Of a DNA stretch of 64,000 bases, positions 41,294 to 49,060 are shown one piece after another. The position numbers and the translations under genes are program-made. Position 1 is the stretch's first letter; each line of letters begins with the position of its first letter. Origin of the DNA: Kocuria rosea subsp. polaris (GTDB taxonomy: Bacteria; Actinomycetota; Actinomycetes; Actinomycetales; Micrococcaceae); contig MLDA01000016.1 of NCBI GenBank assembly GCA_023896275.1, positions 44,491-108,490 of the forward strand. Direction: 5' to 3'. The notes under the pieces were generated by a model, which was given only the letters and a program-made list of their open reading frames with translations, searched no databases and had not been told where the DNA came from.

Positions 41294-42409
41294 GTGCTCT
41301 CCGCTCCCCTGCAGTCCCTGTACGCCAAGCTGGCCGACGCCCTCGACGAGGGCCCGCCCGTCGAGCCCGTCGACTCCGGGATCGCCGGCGACCCGCTCGT
41401 GACGCACCCCGACGACGCACCCGAGGGCACCGCCGTCGTGATCCGCACGTCCGGATCAAGCGGGGAGCCCAAGCGGACGGCGCTCACGGTGGAGGCGCTC
41501 GCTGCCTCGGCCGAGGCCACGGCGATGCACCTGCGCGCCGACGGCCAGTGGCTGCTCGCGCTGCCCACCCACTACGTCGCCGGCGTCTCCGTGCTGACGC
41601 GCAGCCTGTTCGCCGGCACCGCGCCCGTGGGGCTGGACGTCGATACGCCGTTCACGGCCGACGCGTTCACCGCGGCCGCCGCCGCGATGACCGACCGCGT
41701 CCGCCTCACCTCGCTCGTGCCGACCCAGCTGCAGCGCCTGCTCGCGGACCCGAGCGAGGCCACGCTGGCCGTGCTGAGGCGGTTCGACGCGATCCTCGTC
41801 GGCGGCGGCCGCACGCCCGACGCCGTCCGCGCCGAGGCCGCCAAGCACGGGCTCAAGATCCGCCTCACCTACGGCATGAGCGAGACGTGCGGGGGCTGCG
41901 TGTACGACGGCGTCCCGCTGCCCGGCGTGCAGGTGCGCGCCGAGGGCGGCCGGCTCTCGCTCGGTGGACCCGTTGTCGCCGCAGGCTACATCGGCGACCC
42001 CGAGCGCACGAACGCCCACTTCAGCACGGACATGACCGGCGAACGCTGGTTCCGCACCGACGACCTCGGGTCCTTCGACGCGGCCAACGGCGGCCGGGTC
42101 AGCGTCGAGGGCAGGGTCGACGACGTCGTCATCACCGGGGGCGTGAAGATTTCGGCCGCCGCCGTGCAGCGGGTCATCGAGGCCGCGCCGGACGCCGGCG
42201 ACGCGATCGTCGTCGGGATCCCCGATCCGGAGTGGGGTGCCGCCGTCGCGTGCGCTTACACCGGTGACGCCGACGATAAGGCGCTCGGGCGGCTCGTGCG
42301 CGCCGAGCTCGGTGGCCCGGCCGTGCCCAAGCGATGGCTCCGCGTTGATGCCCTGCCGCTGCTCGCGAACGGCAAACCGGACCGCCGGGCCGTCGTCGCA
42401 CTGTTCTGA
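41294..42409 (+). CDS. menE: o-Succinylbenzoate-CoA ligase (short form)
   Basis: A 371-residue AMP-forming ligase. It carries the phosphate-binding loop RTSGSSGEPKRTAL, the adenylate motifs LTYGMSETCGG and ERWFRTDDLG, and the C-terminal lysine in NGKPDRRAV. It is shorter than Escherichia coli MenE (about 450) because the N-terminal domain is reduced, as in other Actinobacteria. It makes o-succinylbenzoyl-CoA, the substrate of MenB. Translation starts at GTG 41294 after TAGAGG. The end of the gene is repeated in part downstream (CTGTTCTGAGTT occurs at the stop codon and again about 24 bp later). Confidence 0.92.
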   Translation: MLSAPLQSLYAKLADALDEGPPVEPVDSGIAGDPLVTHPDDAPEGTAVVIRTSGSSGEPKRTALTVEALAASAEATAMHLRADGQWLLALPTHYVAGVSVLTRSLFAGTAPVGLDVDTPFTADAFTAAAAAMTDRVRLTSLVPTQLQRLLADPSEATLAVLRRFDAILVGGGRTPDAVRAEAAKHGLKIRLTYGMSETCGGCVYDGVPLPGVQVRAEGGRLSLGGPVVAAGYIGDPERTNAHFSTDMTGERWFRTDDLGSFDAANGGRVSVEGRVDDVVITGGVKISAAAVQRVIEAAPDAGDAIVVGIPDPEWGAAVACAYTGDADDKALGRLVRAELGGPAVPKRWLRVDALPLLANGKPDRRAVVALF

Positions 42410-42522
42410 GTTGCCGTGGCTCTGTTCTGAGTTACCGCTGCGCCTCCCGGATTTCGCGCTGGGCGCGCAAGGCGGGAAAATGAGTCGCTGACACAACGAT
42501 ATTTCGACCCGAGGGAGACGAC

Positions 42523-43431
42523 GTGGCGAGTCCAGGCCAGTGGATCGAGGGCGCCCGGCTGCGCACCCTGCCCATGGCGGTGGCCCCCGTCATCGTCGGG
42601 ACGGCCGCAGCCTACGACGTCGACGAGAGCCTCCACTGGGTGCGCGCACTCATGGCCGCCGCCGTCGCGCTGCTGCTGCAGATCGGCGTCAACTACTCCA
42701 ACGACTACTCCGACGGCATCCGCGGCACCGACGACGCCCGCGTGGGCCCGCTGCGCCTGACGGGCTCGGGGCTCGCGGAGCCGAAACACGTGAAGTACGC
42801 GGCGTTCGCGTGCTTCGGTCTGGCCGCGCTGGTGGGTGCGGCGCTCGTCGTCGTCTCGCAGGCCTGGCCGTTGCTGCTCGTCGGCGCGGCGGCGGTCTTC
42901 GCCGCGTGGGGGTACACGGGCGGGAAGAACCCGTACGGCTACCAGGGCCTGGGCGATGTCTTCGTGTTCCTGTTCTTCGGGCTCGTCGCCACCCTCGGCA
43001 CGACCTTCACGCAGGTCCTGCAGCTGACCGGGCCGGCCTGGGTCGGGGCCATCTCGACGGGCCTCATCGCCTCGGCGCTGCTCATGGCCAACAACGTCCG
43101 GGACATCCCCACCGACCGCGTGGCCGGGAAACGGACCCTCGCGGTGCGGCTCGGCGACGAGTGGGCGCGCGCGACCTACGTGCTGATGCTCGCGGCCGCG
43201 CTGCTGCTGCCGCTGCTGCTGATCGCCGAGCACCCGTGGCTCATGCTGGTCGCGCTCATCGCCCCGCTGTGCGTCGCGCCGTCGCTGACGATGATGCGCG
43301 CCGGCCACGAGGAGAACGCCTCGCGCGGCGCGCTGATCCCGGTGCTGAAGCAGACGGGCGTGATCAACCTGGGCTACGCGGGCCTCTTCGCCGTCGGCAT
43401 GGCCATCACGGTGGTGCTGCGCAACAGTTAG
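42523..43431 (+). CDS. menA: 1,4-dihydroxy-2-naphthoate polyprenyltransferase
   Basis: A 302-residue UbiA-family membrane enzyme with about eight hydrophobic segments. The first Asp-rich motif is NYSNDYSDGIRGTDD, preceded by LPMAVAPVIVGTAAAYD; the second is NNVRDIPTDRVAGKRTLAVRLGD. It joins a polyprenyl chain to dihydroxynaphthoate in the cytoplasmic membrane. GTG 42523 follows GAGGGAGACGAC. The 113-bp gap after menE contains no gene. It completes the visible menB-menE-menA run and supports a menaquinone-using respiratory chain. Confidence 0.93.
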   Translation: MASPGQWIEGARLRTLPMAVAPVIVGTAAAYDVDESLHWVRALMAAAVALLLQIGVNYSNDYSDGIRGTDDARVGPLRLTGSGLAEPKHVKYAAFACFGLAALVGAALVVVSQAWPLLLVGAAAVFAAWGYTGGKNPYGYQGLGDVFVFLFFGLVATLGTTFTQVLQLTGPAWVGAISTGLIASALLMANNVRDIPTDRVAGKRTLAVRLGDEWARATYVLMLAAALLLPLLLIAEHPWLMLVALIAPLCVAPSLTMMRAGHEENASRGALIPVLKQTGVINLGYAGLFAVGMAITVVLRNS

Positions 43432-43485
43432 CCGCGCTACTCCCTCATACGCTCAAGGCTCCTTGGGTGCACGTGGCGAGCGGGG

Positions 43486-43660
43486 GTGTCGTTGCCTCTT
43501 GGAAGCGAGCCCGTGAGCCGCCTGATCCGGCAGCCACCACTCGTCAGCCCGCACCACACCGCCACAATGGCGGCGCTCGTGGGCGGTGGCAGTGGATTCC
43601 CGCGCACCGGCGCCGCGAGCCGCGCCCAGCGCGGTGTCTTGTTCCTCGACGAGGCACGCA
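43486..43660 (+). pseudogene. ComM/YifB (Mg-chelatase-like AAA) gene fragment
   Basis: The frame reads RLIRQPPLVSPHHTATMAAL then VGGGSGFPRTGAASRAQRGV and LFLDEA. These are the conserved PHHTA, VGGGS..PRPG..S.AHRGVLFLDE core of the ComM/YifB Mg-chelatase-like ATPase around its Walker B. The rest of the roughly 500-residue protein is missing on both sides, and the frame after LFLDEA no longer matches. It is a gene remnant left by recombination or insertion. Confidence 0.7.
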
Positions 43661-43696
43661 ATGGAAAGCACACCTCCTTAGCCATGGAGGTCACAG

Positions 43697-43762
43697 ATGA
43701 GTGCCACAGACAAGAAGCCCGGACGCAACGCACGGCCCGCACGGTCTGCCCCTTGCTGGTGA
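43697..43762 (+). CDS. Candidate 21-residue ORF of unknown function
   Basis: An ATG at 43697 with a GGAGG ribosome binding site six bases upstream opens a 21-codon frame rich in Lys, Arg and Pro (begins MSATDKKPGRNARP). It may be the cut-off start of a once longer gene. Nothing else supports function. Confidence 0.25.
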   Translation: MSATDKKPGRNARPARSAPCW

Positions 43763-43996
43763 CTGGCCCGTATGGTGCCTTGGCGTTGAACTGTCGACCG
43801 TCCGGCCGGGCACCCAGCCTCGACTACACCAGCCCTGTCGCGTTCGAGAACGACCACGCTGGAACCGAAGAGCACGCCAATTAAGACCAAACAGCTTGAT
43901 CAACCGTCAACGACTTGCGGGCAAGCCCAACGCGCAGGAGAGGGCCGCGGAGAACGTGGCAATGATTGGTTTCCCTAGAACAGGCGGTCGAGTGGT

Positions 43997-44413
43997 CTAC
44001 AGGATGTTCCAGGAGCGGCCATCCCAGTCGAGCTGTCCCACCGGTACAGCAAGGGCGTGCGCCCGAGAGACCCTGGAACCCGGGTGCTCGGCCCATCTCA
44101 ATGCCGCCTCGCGGTCAGCGAAAGCCGCGCGAGGAGTGGGGTCGACTAGCACGCCCTCCGGCCAGGGCCCAACCTCCACTCCTAGGTAGAGCATCGATGG
44201 AGAGTCGCCGTGCCGAAGAGAACCAACGGGGAGCTCAGTCCACTCGATGCCAGCCTGCGGATTCTGCTGTTCGACCGACACGGCCTCATCTTTAGTGAGG
44301 AAGACGCCGATGATCGGCGTGTACGACCCATCGACCTCGGGGTCGTTGACCTCGACATGGCGGTGCACCACGTACGCGGTGGCGGGGGTTCCTCTACTTT
44401 TCAGGAGCTGCAT
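43997..44413 (-). CDS. Small hypothetical protein of accessory island
   Basis: A 138-residue protein with no recognised family. It starts with MQLLKSRGTPATAYVVHRHV and continues with alternating strand-like and helix-like parts (TPIIGVFLTKDEAVSVEQQN; AALRWAEHPGSRVSRAHA), ending in DWDGRSWNIL. No signal peptide or membrane segment is seen. The ATG lies inside the end of the upstream secreted-protein gene (13-bp overlap), suggesting translational coupling. The pair may be a secreted effector and a partner or immunity-like protein. That is only a guess from the arrangement. Confidence 0.5.
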   Translation of the reverse strand: MQLLKSRGTPATAYVVHRHVEVNDPEVDGSYTPIIGVFLTKDEAVSVEQQNPQAGIEWTELPVGSLRHGDSPSMLYLGVEVGPWPEGVLVDPTPRAAFADREAALRWAEHPGSRVSRAHALAVPVGQLDWDGRSWNIL

Positions 44414-45033
44414 GCGAGCTTGACCTTACTGACCGGGGCGTAGCTACGTGCGTAGTACGTCTCGCCCTTGTAAATCATCGTCCCGAGGGTCGACCCGCTC
44501 CACCAGTGCTTGCCCTTCTTCGGGCAGGAGTAGTTGATTGACTTGCTCGAGAGAGCGGTAGCTCCATAGTTCTTGTTAGAGCCGCCCTCGGTGGGGCTGA
44601 CGAGCTTCCAGTTGATCAAGTTCTTCTGACGGAGAGTGTTCTTGTGGCTGATCGATGTCACCTTCGTGCTGCACTTCGTGTACGACTTGAAGCCGACATT
44701 CTGGTAACCGGACGAAGCGCGCAAGTACACTCCATCGGAGTGCAATGTGCACGGCCCGTACTTCACTTTCGAGCCTGCTCGAAGGGCGGGCTGAGGTACG
44801 CCCTCTGAACCTCCGTCGGAACTGACGCCCTGCTGCTCGGCTTCGAGCTGATCCAGGAGCCTTTCGGCCTCTTCCTGCGAATCGGCCTGTACGTACTGTG
44901 TTTCGGTCTGGACGCCGGGAGGGGGTTCCGTGTCGCCTGCGGGGGCCGCGGCTGCCGGTGCCGCAAGCGCGAGGCCGGACGCTAGGAACGCACTGACCAG
45001 CATCGCTCCAAGGCGGTTGAGTGTCTTTGACAT
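44401..45033 (-). CDS. Secreted cysteine-containing hypothetical protein
   Basis: A 210-residue protein with a clear Sec signal (LGAMLVSAFLASGLALAAPAAAAPAG, cleavage near residue 31). An acidic linker (QADSQEEAERLLDQLEAEQQ, possibly helical) follows, then a basic, Tyr/Ser/Lys-rich C-terminal domain. The domain carries four cysteines: YGPCTLHSDG, KCSTKVTS, SYSC-like INYSCPKKGKHWW, and LACSS at the end. They could form two disulfides. Similar small exported proteins occur in Actinobacteria without known role. Its base composition is lower in GC than the flanking genes, which fits acquisition. It overlaps the next gene by 13 bp. Confidence 0.7.
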   Translation of the reverse strand: MSKTLNRLGAMLVSAFLASGLALAAPAAAAPAGDTEPPPGVQTETQYVQADSQEEAERLLDQLEAEQQGVSSDGGSEGVPQPALRAGSKVKYGPCTLHSDGVYLRASSGYQNVGFKSYTKCSTKVTSISHKNTLRQKNLINWKLVSPTEGGSNKNYGATALSSKSINYSCPKKGKHWWSGSTLGTMIYKGETYYARSYAPVSKVKLACSS

Positions 45034-45284
45034 CGTGGCTCATTTTCAGCTTGAAGAAGCGGTTGAAGGAGGAGTTTTTCGCAGCACCAGTGCCGCCTTC
45101 GACAAATTACCACGCGTTCAGGAAACTGTGAGCACTATCGGGCTCCGTGTCAATGAGGGTGGGCGGCGCGAGGGGTGGGCGCGTCGGTGCCGGGATAGAC
45201 GTCACGGTCTCCCGACGATGGAAGTTCTGACACTCACCATCTGGAAGACCTCGATATGCCCTACGCTTCTTTCGGCGGCGCCGA
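45034..45284. other. Noncoding stretch before secreted-protein gene
   Basis: This is the upstream region of the secreted-protein gene on the minus strand. It includes an AT-richer run near 45095-45125 that may hold its promoter. No gene is seen. Confidence 0.4.
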
Positions 45285-45545
45285 GCTGACGACCTTCGCT
45301 CGACTCGAGGAGCTCGGCTCGGCCGTGGTCGGCCAGCGCCTCACTGCCGCCCGGGCGGTGCTGGAGTGTCGGCTCGTCGAGGAGGATCCGTGGTGCCGGG
45401 CGCCCAGGTGCTCCAGCCACCTGCCGATGGTACGGACGCAGTAGCGGTGGCCGCGGCCGGCGGGCTCCAGGGCAATGCAGCGAGCGGACCACTTGCGGCC
45501 CCTTCGCCAGGCGTCGATGAGCTCAAGGACCTCAATCGGTAACCG
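45285..45545 (-). pseudogene. Transposase N-terminal fragment (IS481-like)
   Basis: One frame reads LIDAWRRGRKWSARCIALEP then GRGHRYCVRTIGRWLEHLGA, resembling the helix-turn-helix part of IS481-type transposases (WSARRIA..L...G....RTV.RWL). Resemblance stops after LEHLGARHH. There is no start codon in place and no catalytic domain in the same frame. It is treated as a decayed insertion sequence piece. Confidence 0.42.
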
Positions 45546-45638
45546 CGACGACCGGCGAACAGGAGCACTGGAACGGTCCTGAAAAGCATCGATGCCATCG
45601 GCACGCTATCGGGTGACCACTTCGTCGGAGTCGAGCGG

Positions 45639-46411
45639 TCAATCCCTGCCTCGGCGGCGGCCTACTGCGAGATGGCTGTCGATGTGATGCCCAGGGAGGT
45701 AGGTCAGTCGAGTGACTGGTGGGTGGCCTCCGATGGCGGAGTGGGCTCGATGGTGTTGGTAGTAGTGGAGCCGGTTATGGAGCGCGATGTTGCGCTCCTG
45801 GGTTGATTCATAAAGACGAGCGAAGGCCCAGCCGTCGGCTAGCGTGCGGTGGAAGCGTTCGATCTTCCCGTTGGTCTGTGGCCGGTAGGGCCGAGTTCGC
45901 TTGTGGGCGATGCCGAGCTCAGCGCAGGAGTCTTGCTAGGCGAATGACCGACAGCAGCTGCCGTTGTCGGACAGAACTCGCTCGACGGTGACGCCGCGCT
46001 CGGCGAACCAGGACACGGCTGGCTGCAGGACGCCGATCGCTGTAGCGGATTGCTCATCGGTTCAAATCTCGGCGTAGGCGACGCGGGAGTGGTCATCGAT
46101 CACAGTGTGCACGAACGCGGTGCCGATCACGGGCCGGGAACGCTTTCCGCACTCGCCCGTCCGCCGTGCGGTGGCGCTGGCATTAGCCTTGCTCTGCTGG
46201 CGACCCAGGAACTTGCGCCCGCCACTGTCGGGGATGTTGCCGAACTTCGTGACGTCGACATGAATCAGCGATCCCGGGTGAGGATGCTCGTAGCGCCGTC
46301 ATGGTTCGCCGGTGACCCGGTCGATATGGGAGAGGCGGTTGATCCGGCAGCGCACCAACACCGCGTGCACGGTCGATGCCTGCATCTCGAGGTGGCCGGC
46401 GATCTGCGCGG
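45639..46411 (-). pseudogene. IS481-family transposase relic with three in-frame stops
   Basis: One continuous minus-strand frame encodes an IS481-type DDE transposase core. It runs QIAGHLEMQASTVHAVLVRC, SLIHVDVTKFGNIPD (first Asp), VIDDHSRVAYAEI, VERVLSDNGSCC (second Asp) and TRPYRPQTNGKIERFHRTLA (Glu), ending HHRAHSAIGGHPPVTRLTYL. Three internal stop codons interrupt it: TGA after TGEP (46299-46301), TGA after AYAEI (about 46070) and TAG after RSFA (about 45938). No frameshift is needed. The N-terminal part is missing. It is dead as a gene unless supplied by readthrough. Confidence 0.8.
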
Positions 46412-46570
46412 GTGAAGCCGGCCGCCTCCAACGCCCGGCAGAGCCCGTACCCGGTCGGGCCAGCCTCGTAGACGACGCGCACCGGCGGGCTAAGCCCTTT
46501 GACCCAGCCCACACCCGCCACGGCGGGATGGGAACAGGACCGGCAATCCACGAGGACCCTTTGAACGCGA
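46412..46570 (-). pseudogene. IS110-family transposase fragment
   Basis: A frame reading GVGWVKGLSPPVRVVYEAGP then TGYGLCRALEAAGF matches the well-conserved N-terminal region of IS110 transposases (VYEAGPTGFGL.RAL). It ends abruptly at the start of the IS481 relic near 46410, where the frame changes. The rest of IS110 is absent, so this is a junction of two broken elements. Confidence 0.6.
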
Positions 46571-46612
46571 GGTTCCAGTCCTACGAAAAGGACCAGCCCT
46601 ACTACATGCCGT

Positions 46613-46909
46613 CTAGCTGCGCCCGCGCTCCGGATCCTCGCGCTCGGCCGCGTCGGCGGCCGCATCCTCCGCCGCGGCGTCGACGTCGGCGACCTTGTTC
46701 TTCCGGCCGCCTGCCCCGGAGAACCGAGCTGCGAGGTCGGCGGACGCGGCCAGACGCAGCCGGTTGAAGAACAGGTAGCTGACCGCGAACGCGACCACAA
46801 GCCCGATCCCTGCGGCGACCCACAGATTCCAGCGCATCCCCCAGTAGAGGAGCCAGAAGACGGCGGCGAACAGGGCCAGGCGGAGGAGGGTGAATTTCAA
46901 GAACTGCAC
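46613..46909 (-). CDS. DUF4229 domain membrane protein
   Basis: A 98-residue protein with two hydrophobic segments (LLRLALFAAVFWLLYWGM and VAAGIGLVVAFAVSYLFF) and a charged Ala/Asp/Glu-rich tail that is probably cytosolic. The NRLR run after the second segment and the overall layout match DUF4229, a small actinobacterial family near menaquinone and housekeeping genes. Translation starts at GTG 46909. No activity is known. It is divergent from the PLDc_N protein gene and follows the insertion-sequence relics, marking the end of the island. Confidence 0.75.
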   Translation of the reverse strand: MQFLKFTLLRLALFAAVFWLLYWGMRWNLWVAAGIGLVVAFAVSYLFFNRLRLAASADLAARFSGAGGRKNKVADVDAAAEDAAADAAEREDPERGRS

Positions 46910-46978
46910 GCGCCCAGTCTATCGTTCCGACCCGAGGCGGCGGTCCGCGCGTCGCCCCGTCTCTACTAAACTGGACAC

Positions 46979-47404
46979 ATGGTCATTCGCCTCGCAATCG
47001 CAGCCTCGATCATCGCGCTGTTCGTCATCATCTACGCGCTGGTCGACTGCCTCCGCACGCCCCCGTACTCGGTGCGCAGCATCTCGAAACCCGCCTGGGT
47101 GCTCTCGATCCTGCTGCTTCCGCTCATCGGTGCCCTGCTCTGGTTCTTCCTCGGCCGGCCCCGCTCCGGCGAAGCGCCGGAACAGTACCGCGCCCCGGGG
47201 TCTTCGTCGCGGACGTCGGCGCCCGACGACGACGCCGCCTTCCTGCGCCGCATCGAGTGGGAGCGCGAGCAGCAGGCCAAGGACGCCGAGCTGAAGAAGC
47301 GCGAGGACGAACTCAAGAAGCGCGAAGGCAAGAAGGACGACGACGACGACAACGGTGCCGGCCCCGCGCCGAGCGGCCCCACCACGGACCCGCGCAACAA
47401 CTGA
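46979..47404 (+). CDS. PLDc_N-domain membrane protein
   Basis: A 141-residue protein with two membrane segments (RLAIAASIIALFVIIYALVDCL and KPAWVLSILLLPLIGALLWFFLG) that match the phospholipase D N-terminal-like (PLDc_N) module, then a long charged tail. The tail has a helical coil (EWEREQQAKDAELKKREDEL) with repeats of KKRE and DDDDD. The tail probably lies in the cytosol. Such proteins are widespread in Actinobacteria and their role is not known. The gene is followed by a strong hairpin terminator. Confidence 0.78.
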   Translation: MVIRLAIAASIIALFVIIYALVDCLRTPPYSVRSISKPAWVLSILLLPLIGALLWFFLGRPRSGEAPEQYRAPGSSSRTSAPDDDAAFLRRIEWEREQQAKDAELKKREDELKKREGKKDDDDDNGAGPAPSGPTTDPRNN

Positions 47405-47431
47405 CGCAGCGGTCCCGGCCTGAACCGGGAG

Positions 47432-47470
47432 ACGGCGGGCCCCGAACGCGTGCGCGTTCGGGCCCGCCGT
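47432..47470. terminator. Bidirectional terminator between PLDc_N gene and rtcB
   Basis: ACGGCGGGCCCCGAACGCG and CGCGTTCGGGCCCGCCGT form an 18-bp stem with one bulge and a 2-nt loop between the convergent gene ends. There is no long T-run on either side. Confidence 0.75.
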
Positions 47471-47484
47471 CGTCGTACCGGGGC

Positions 47485-48651
47485 TCAGTCCCCCTTGACG
47501 TTCACGATCTGGCGCAGGCGGTGCCGGATCGCCACGAGCGGCTCCGCGTCGGCCATGACCTGATCGATCGGCTTGTAGGCGGCCGGGATCTCGTCGATGA
47601 ACGCGTCGGTGTCGCGGAACTCGATCCCCTCCATGGCCGCGCGCAGCTGCTCGAGGGTGAACGCCTTCCGCGCCGCCGTGCGCGAGTACTCGCGGCCGGC
47701 GCCGTGCGGCGAGGACTCGAGGGAGACCTTGTCGCCGCGACCCTCGACGACGTACGACGCGGTGCCCATCGACCCCGGAATCAGGCCCATGTCACCTTCA
47801 CGGGCGCGGATGGCCCCCTTGCGGGAGACCCAGACGGACTTGCCGAAGTGCGTCTCGCGCTCCGTGAAGTTGTGGTGGCAGTTGATGCGCTCTTCCTCCT
47901 GCACGTCGCCGCCGACCCACTCGCCGAACTGACGGATCACGCGATCCATCATCTCCTCGCGGTTGAGCAGCGCGAATCGCTGGGCCCACCGCAGCTCGCG
48001 GATGTAGGTGTTGAACTCATCAGTTCCCTCTGCGAGATAAGCCAGGTCCGGGTCTTCGAGCTGGATCCAGTACTTCTTGGCGATCGCCTGGGCGACCTTG
48101 ATGTGCCGCTGCGCGATCTTGTTCCCGACCCCGCGCGAGCCGGAGTGCAGGAACAGCCAGACCCTGTCCTCCTCGTCGAGGCAGACCTCGATGAAGTGGT
48201 TGCCCGAACCGAGCGAACCGAGCTGCAGCTCCCAGTTGCCGGCGTAGGCGGCGGGGGCGAAGCCCGCCTCGGCGGCGAGCCGGGTCAGCTCCTCGATGCG
48301 CGGGCGCGCCGTGTCCACGACCTTGCGGTTGTAGTGCCCGGCCGAGAGCGGGATGGCCCGCTCGATGGCCTCGCGCAGGGGCCGGCGGTCGGTCGGGAGC
48401 TGGTCGCCCCGGTAGCCGGTCTTGACGGCGATCATGCCGCAGCCGATGTCCACCCCGACCGCTGCGGGGATGATGGCCCCCAGCGTCGGGATGACCGACC
48501 CGACGGTCGCCCCCTTGCCCAGGTGGGCGTCCGGCATGAGCGCCAGGTGCGGGAAAACGAAGGGCAGGCGTGACGTAGTTTCGGCCTGCTCGCGGGTCTT
48601 GGCATCCAGAATGGACGCCCAGTTGACGAGCCGGCCGTTGATCCTCTCCAT
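47485..48651 (-). CDS. rtcB: RNA-splicing ligase RtcB
   Basis: A 388-residue RtcB, the GTP- and manganese-dependent enzyme that joins 2',3'-cyclic phosphate or 3'-phosphate RNA ends to 5'-OH ends. The family runs are GVDIGCGMIAVKTG, LGSGNHFIEVCLDE, HSGSRGVGNKIA, INCHHNFTERETHFG and SSPHGAGREYSR, which contains the guanylylated histidine. The length is normal for the bacterial type. ATG 48651 (MERINGRLVNW) has a weak ribosome binding site (AAGTG). It has no archease partner next to it. A short ORF with its own terminator sits directly upstream. Confidence 0.93.
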   Translation of the reverse strand: MERINGRLVNWASILDAKTREQAETTSRLPFVFPHLALMPDAHLGKGATVGSVIPTLGAIIPAAVGVDIGCGMIAVKTGYRGDQLPTDRRPLREAIERAIPLSAGHYNRKVVDTARPRIEELTRLAAEAGFAPAAYAGNWELQLGSLGSGNHFIEVCLDEEDRVWLFLHSGSRGVGNKIAQRHIKVAQAIAKKYWIQLEDPDLAYLAEGTDEFNTYIRELRWAQRFALLNREEMMDRVIRQFGEWVGGDVQEEERINCHHNFTERETHFGKSVWVSRKGAIRAREGDMGLIPGSMGTASYVVEGRGDKVSLESSPHGAGREYSRTAARKAFTLEQLRAAMEGIEFRDTDAFIDEIPAAYKPIDQVMADAEPLVAIRHRLRQIVNVKGD

Positions 48652-48743
48652 GGTTTCACTTTCGGTTGATTTCGGTGCGGGGCCGAAAGCGAGAACGCGT
48701 GCTCGTCGCTGCAGTCGACGTGGCCACACGGTGTTCAGGCAAG

Positions 48744-48777
48744 AAAAAAGCCCCGCACCGGACGACGGTTGCGGGGC
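48744..48777 (-). terminator. Rho-independent terminator between small ORF and rtcB
   Basis: On the minus strand GCCCCGCA (48770-48777) pairs with TGCGGGGC (48750-48757) and is followed by six T residues (48744-48749). This is a classical terminator for a transcript that comes from the small ORF region. Confidence 0.85.
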
Positions 48778-48793
48778 AGGCGAGAAACTCGCC

Positions 48794-48952
48794 TCAGTGC
48801 ACCGACAACCTTGGGTGTCCGCTGTTCTTCTCCGAGCGCTGGTTAAAGCACTCGAGGCCGAACGTCAGGTAGGCGCGTTCGCATTGCGCCGCCGCGAGTA
48901 GGCGGGGCGCATGGAAGTCAGCCATAGCGGGGCGATGCTTCATGCCGGTCAT
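48794..48952 (-). CDS. Candidate 52-residue ORF upstream of rtcB
   Basis: ATG 48952 with an AGGAAAGGA ribosome binding site opens a 52-codon frame. It begins MTGMKHRPAMADFHAPRLLA, contains AQCERAYLTFGLECFNQ with two cysteines, and ends in GHPRLSVH. The stop is 17 bp before a strong Rho-independent terminator. The upstream region has TTGGTC and CAATAG elements 17 bp apart and a GGTC/GACC dyad, so it could be an independent short transcript. No family is recognised. It could also be the body of a small RNA instead of a protein. Confidence 0.42.
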   Translation of the reverse strand: MTGMKHRPAMADFHAPRLLAAAQCERAYLTFGLECFNQRSEKNSGHPRLSVH

Positions 48953-49060
48953 GGTGCTTCCTTTCCTGAGGCGCGTCTATTGCGGGGATGCTGGTCAGCG
49001 ACCAACGGAGGTAAAACTACACGCGGTGCGCGCCCGTGGCAAGCGCGCACCCACCAAACA

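Larger units (their letters stand above)
43432..43996. other. Gene-poor start of accessory island
   Basis: This stretch after menA holds a fragment of a ComM/YifB gene and a candidate 21-codon ORF, listed separately. The rest shows no convincing gene. From about 43.4 to 46.6 kb the coding density and GC skew differ from the flanks, as in an accessory island. Confidence 0.5.
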
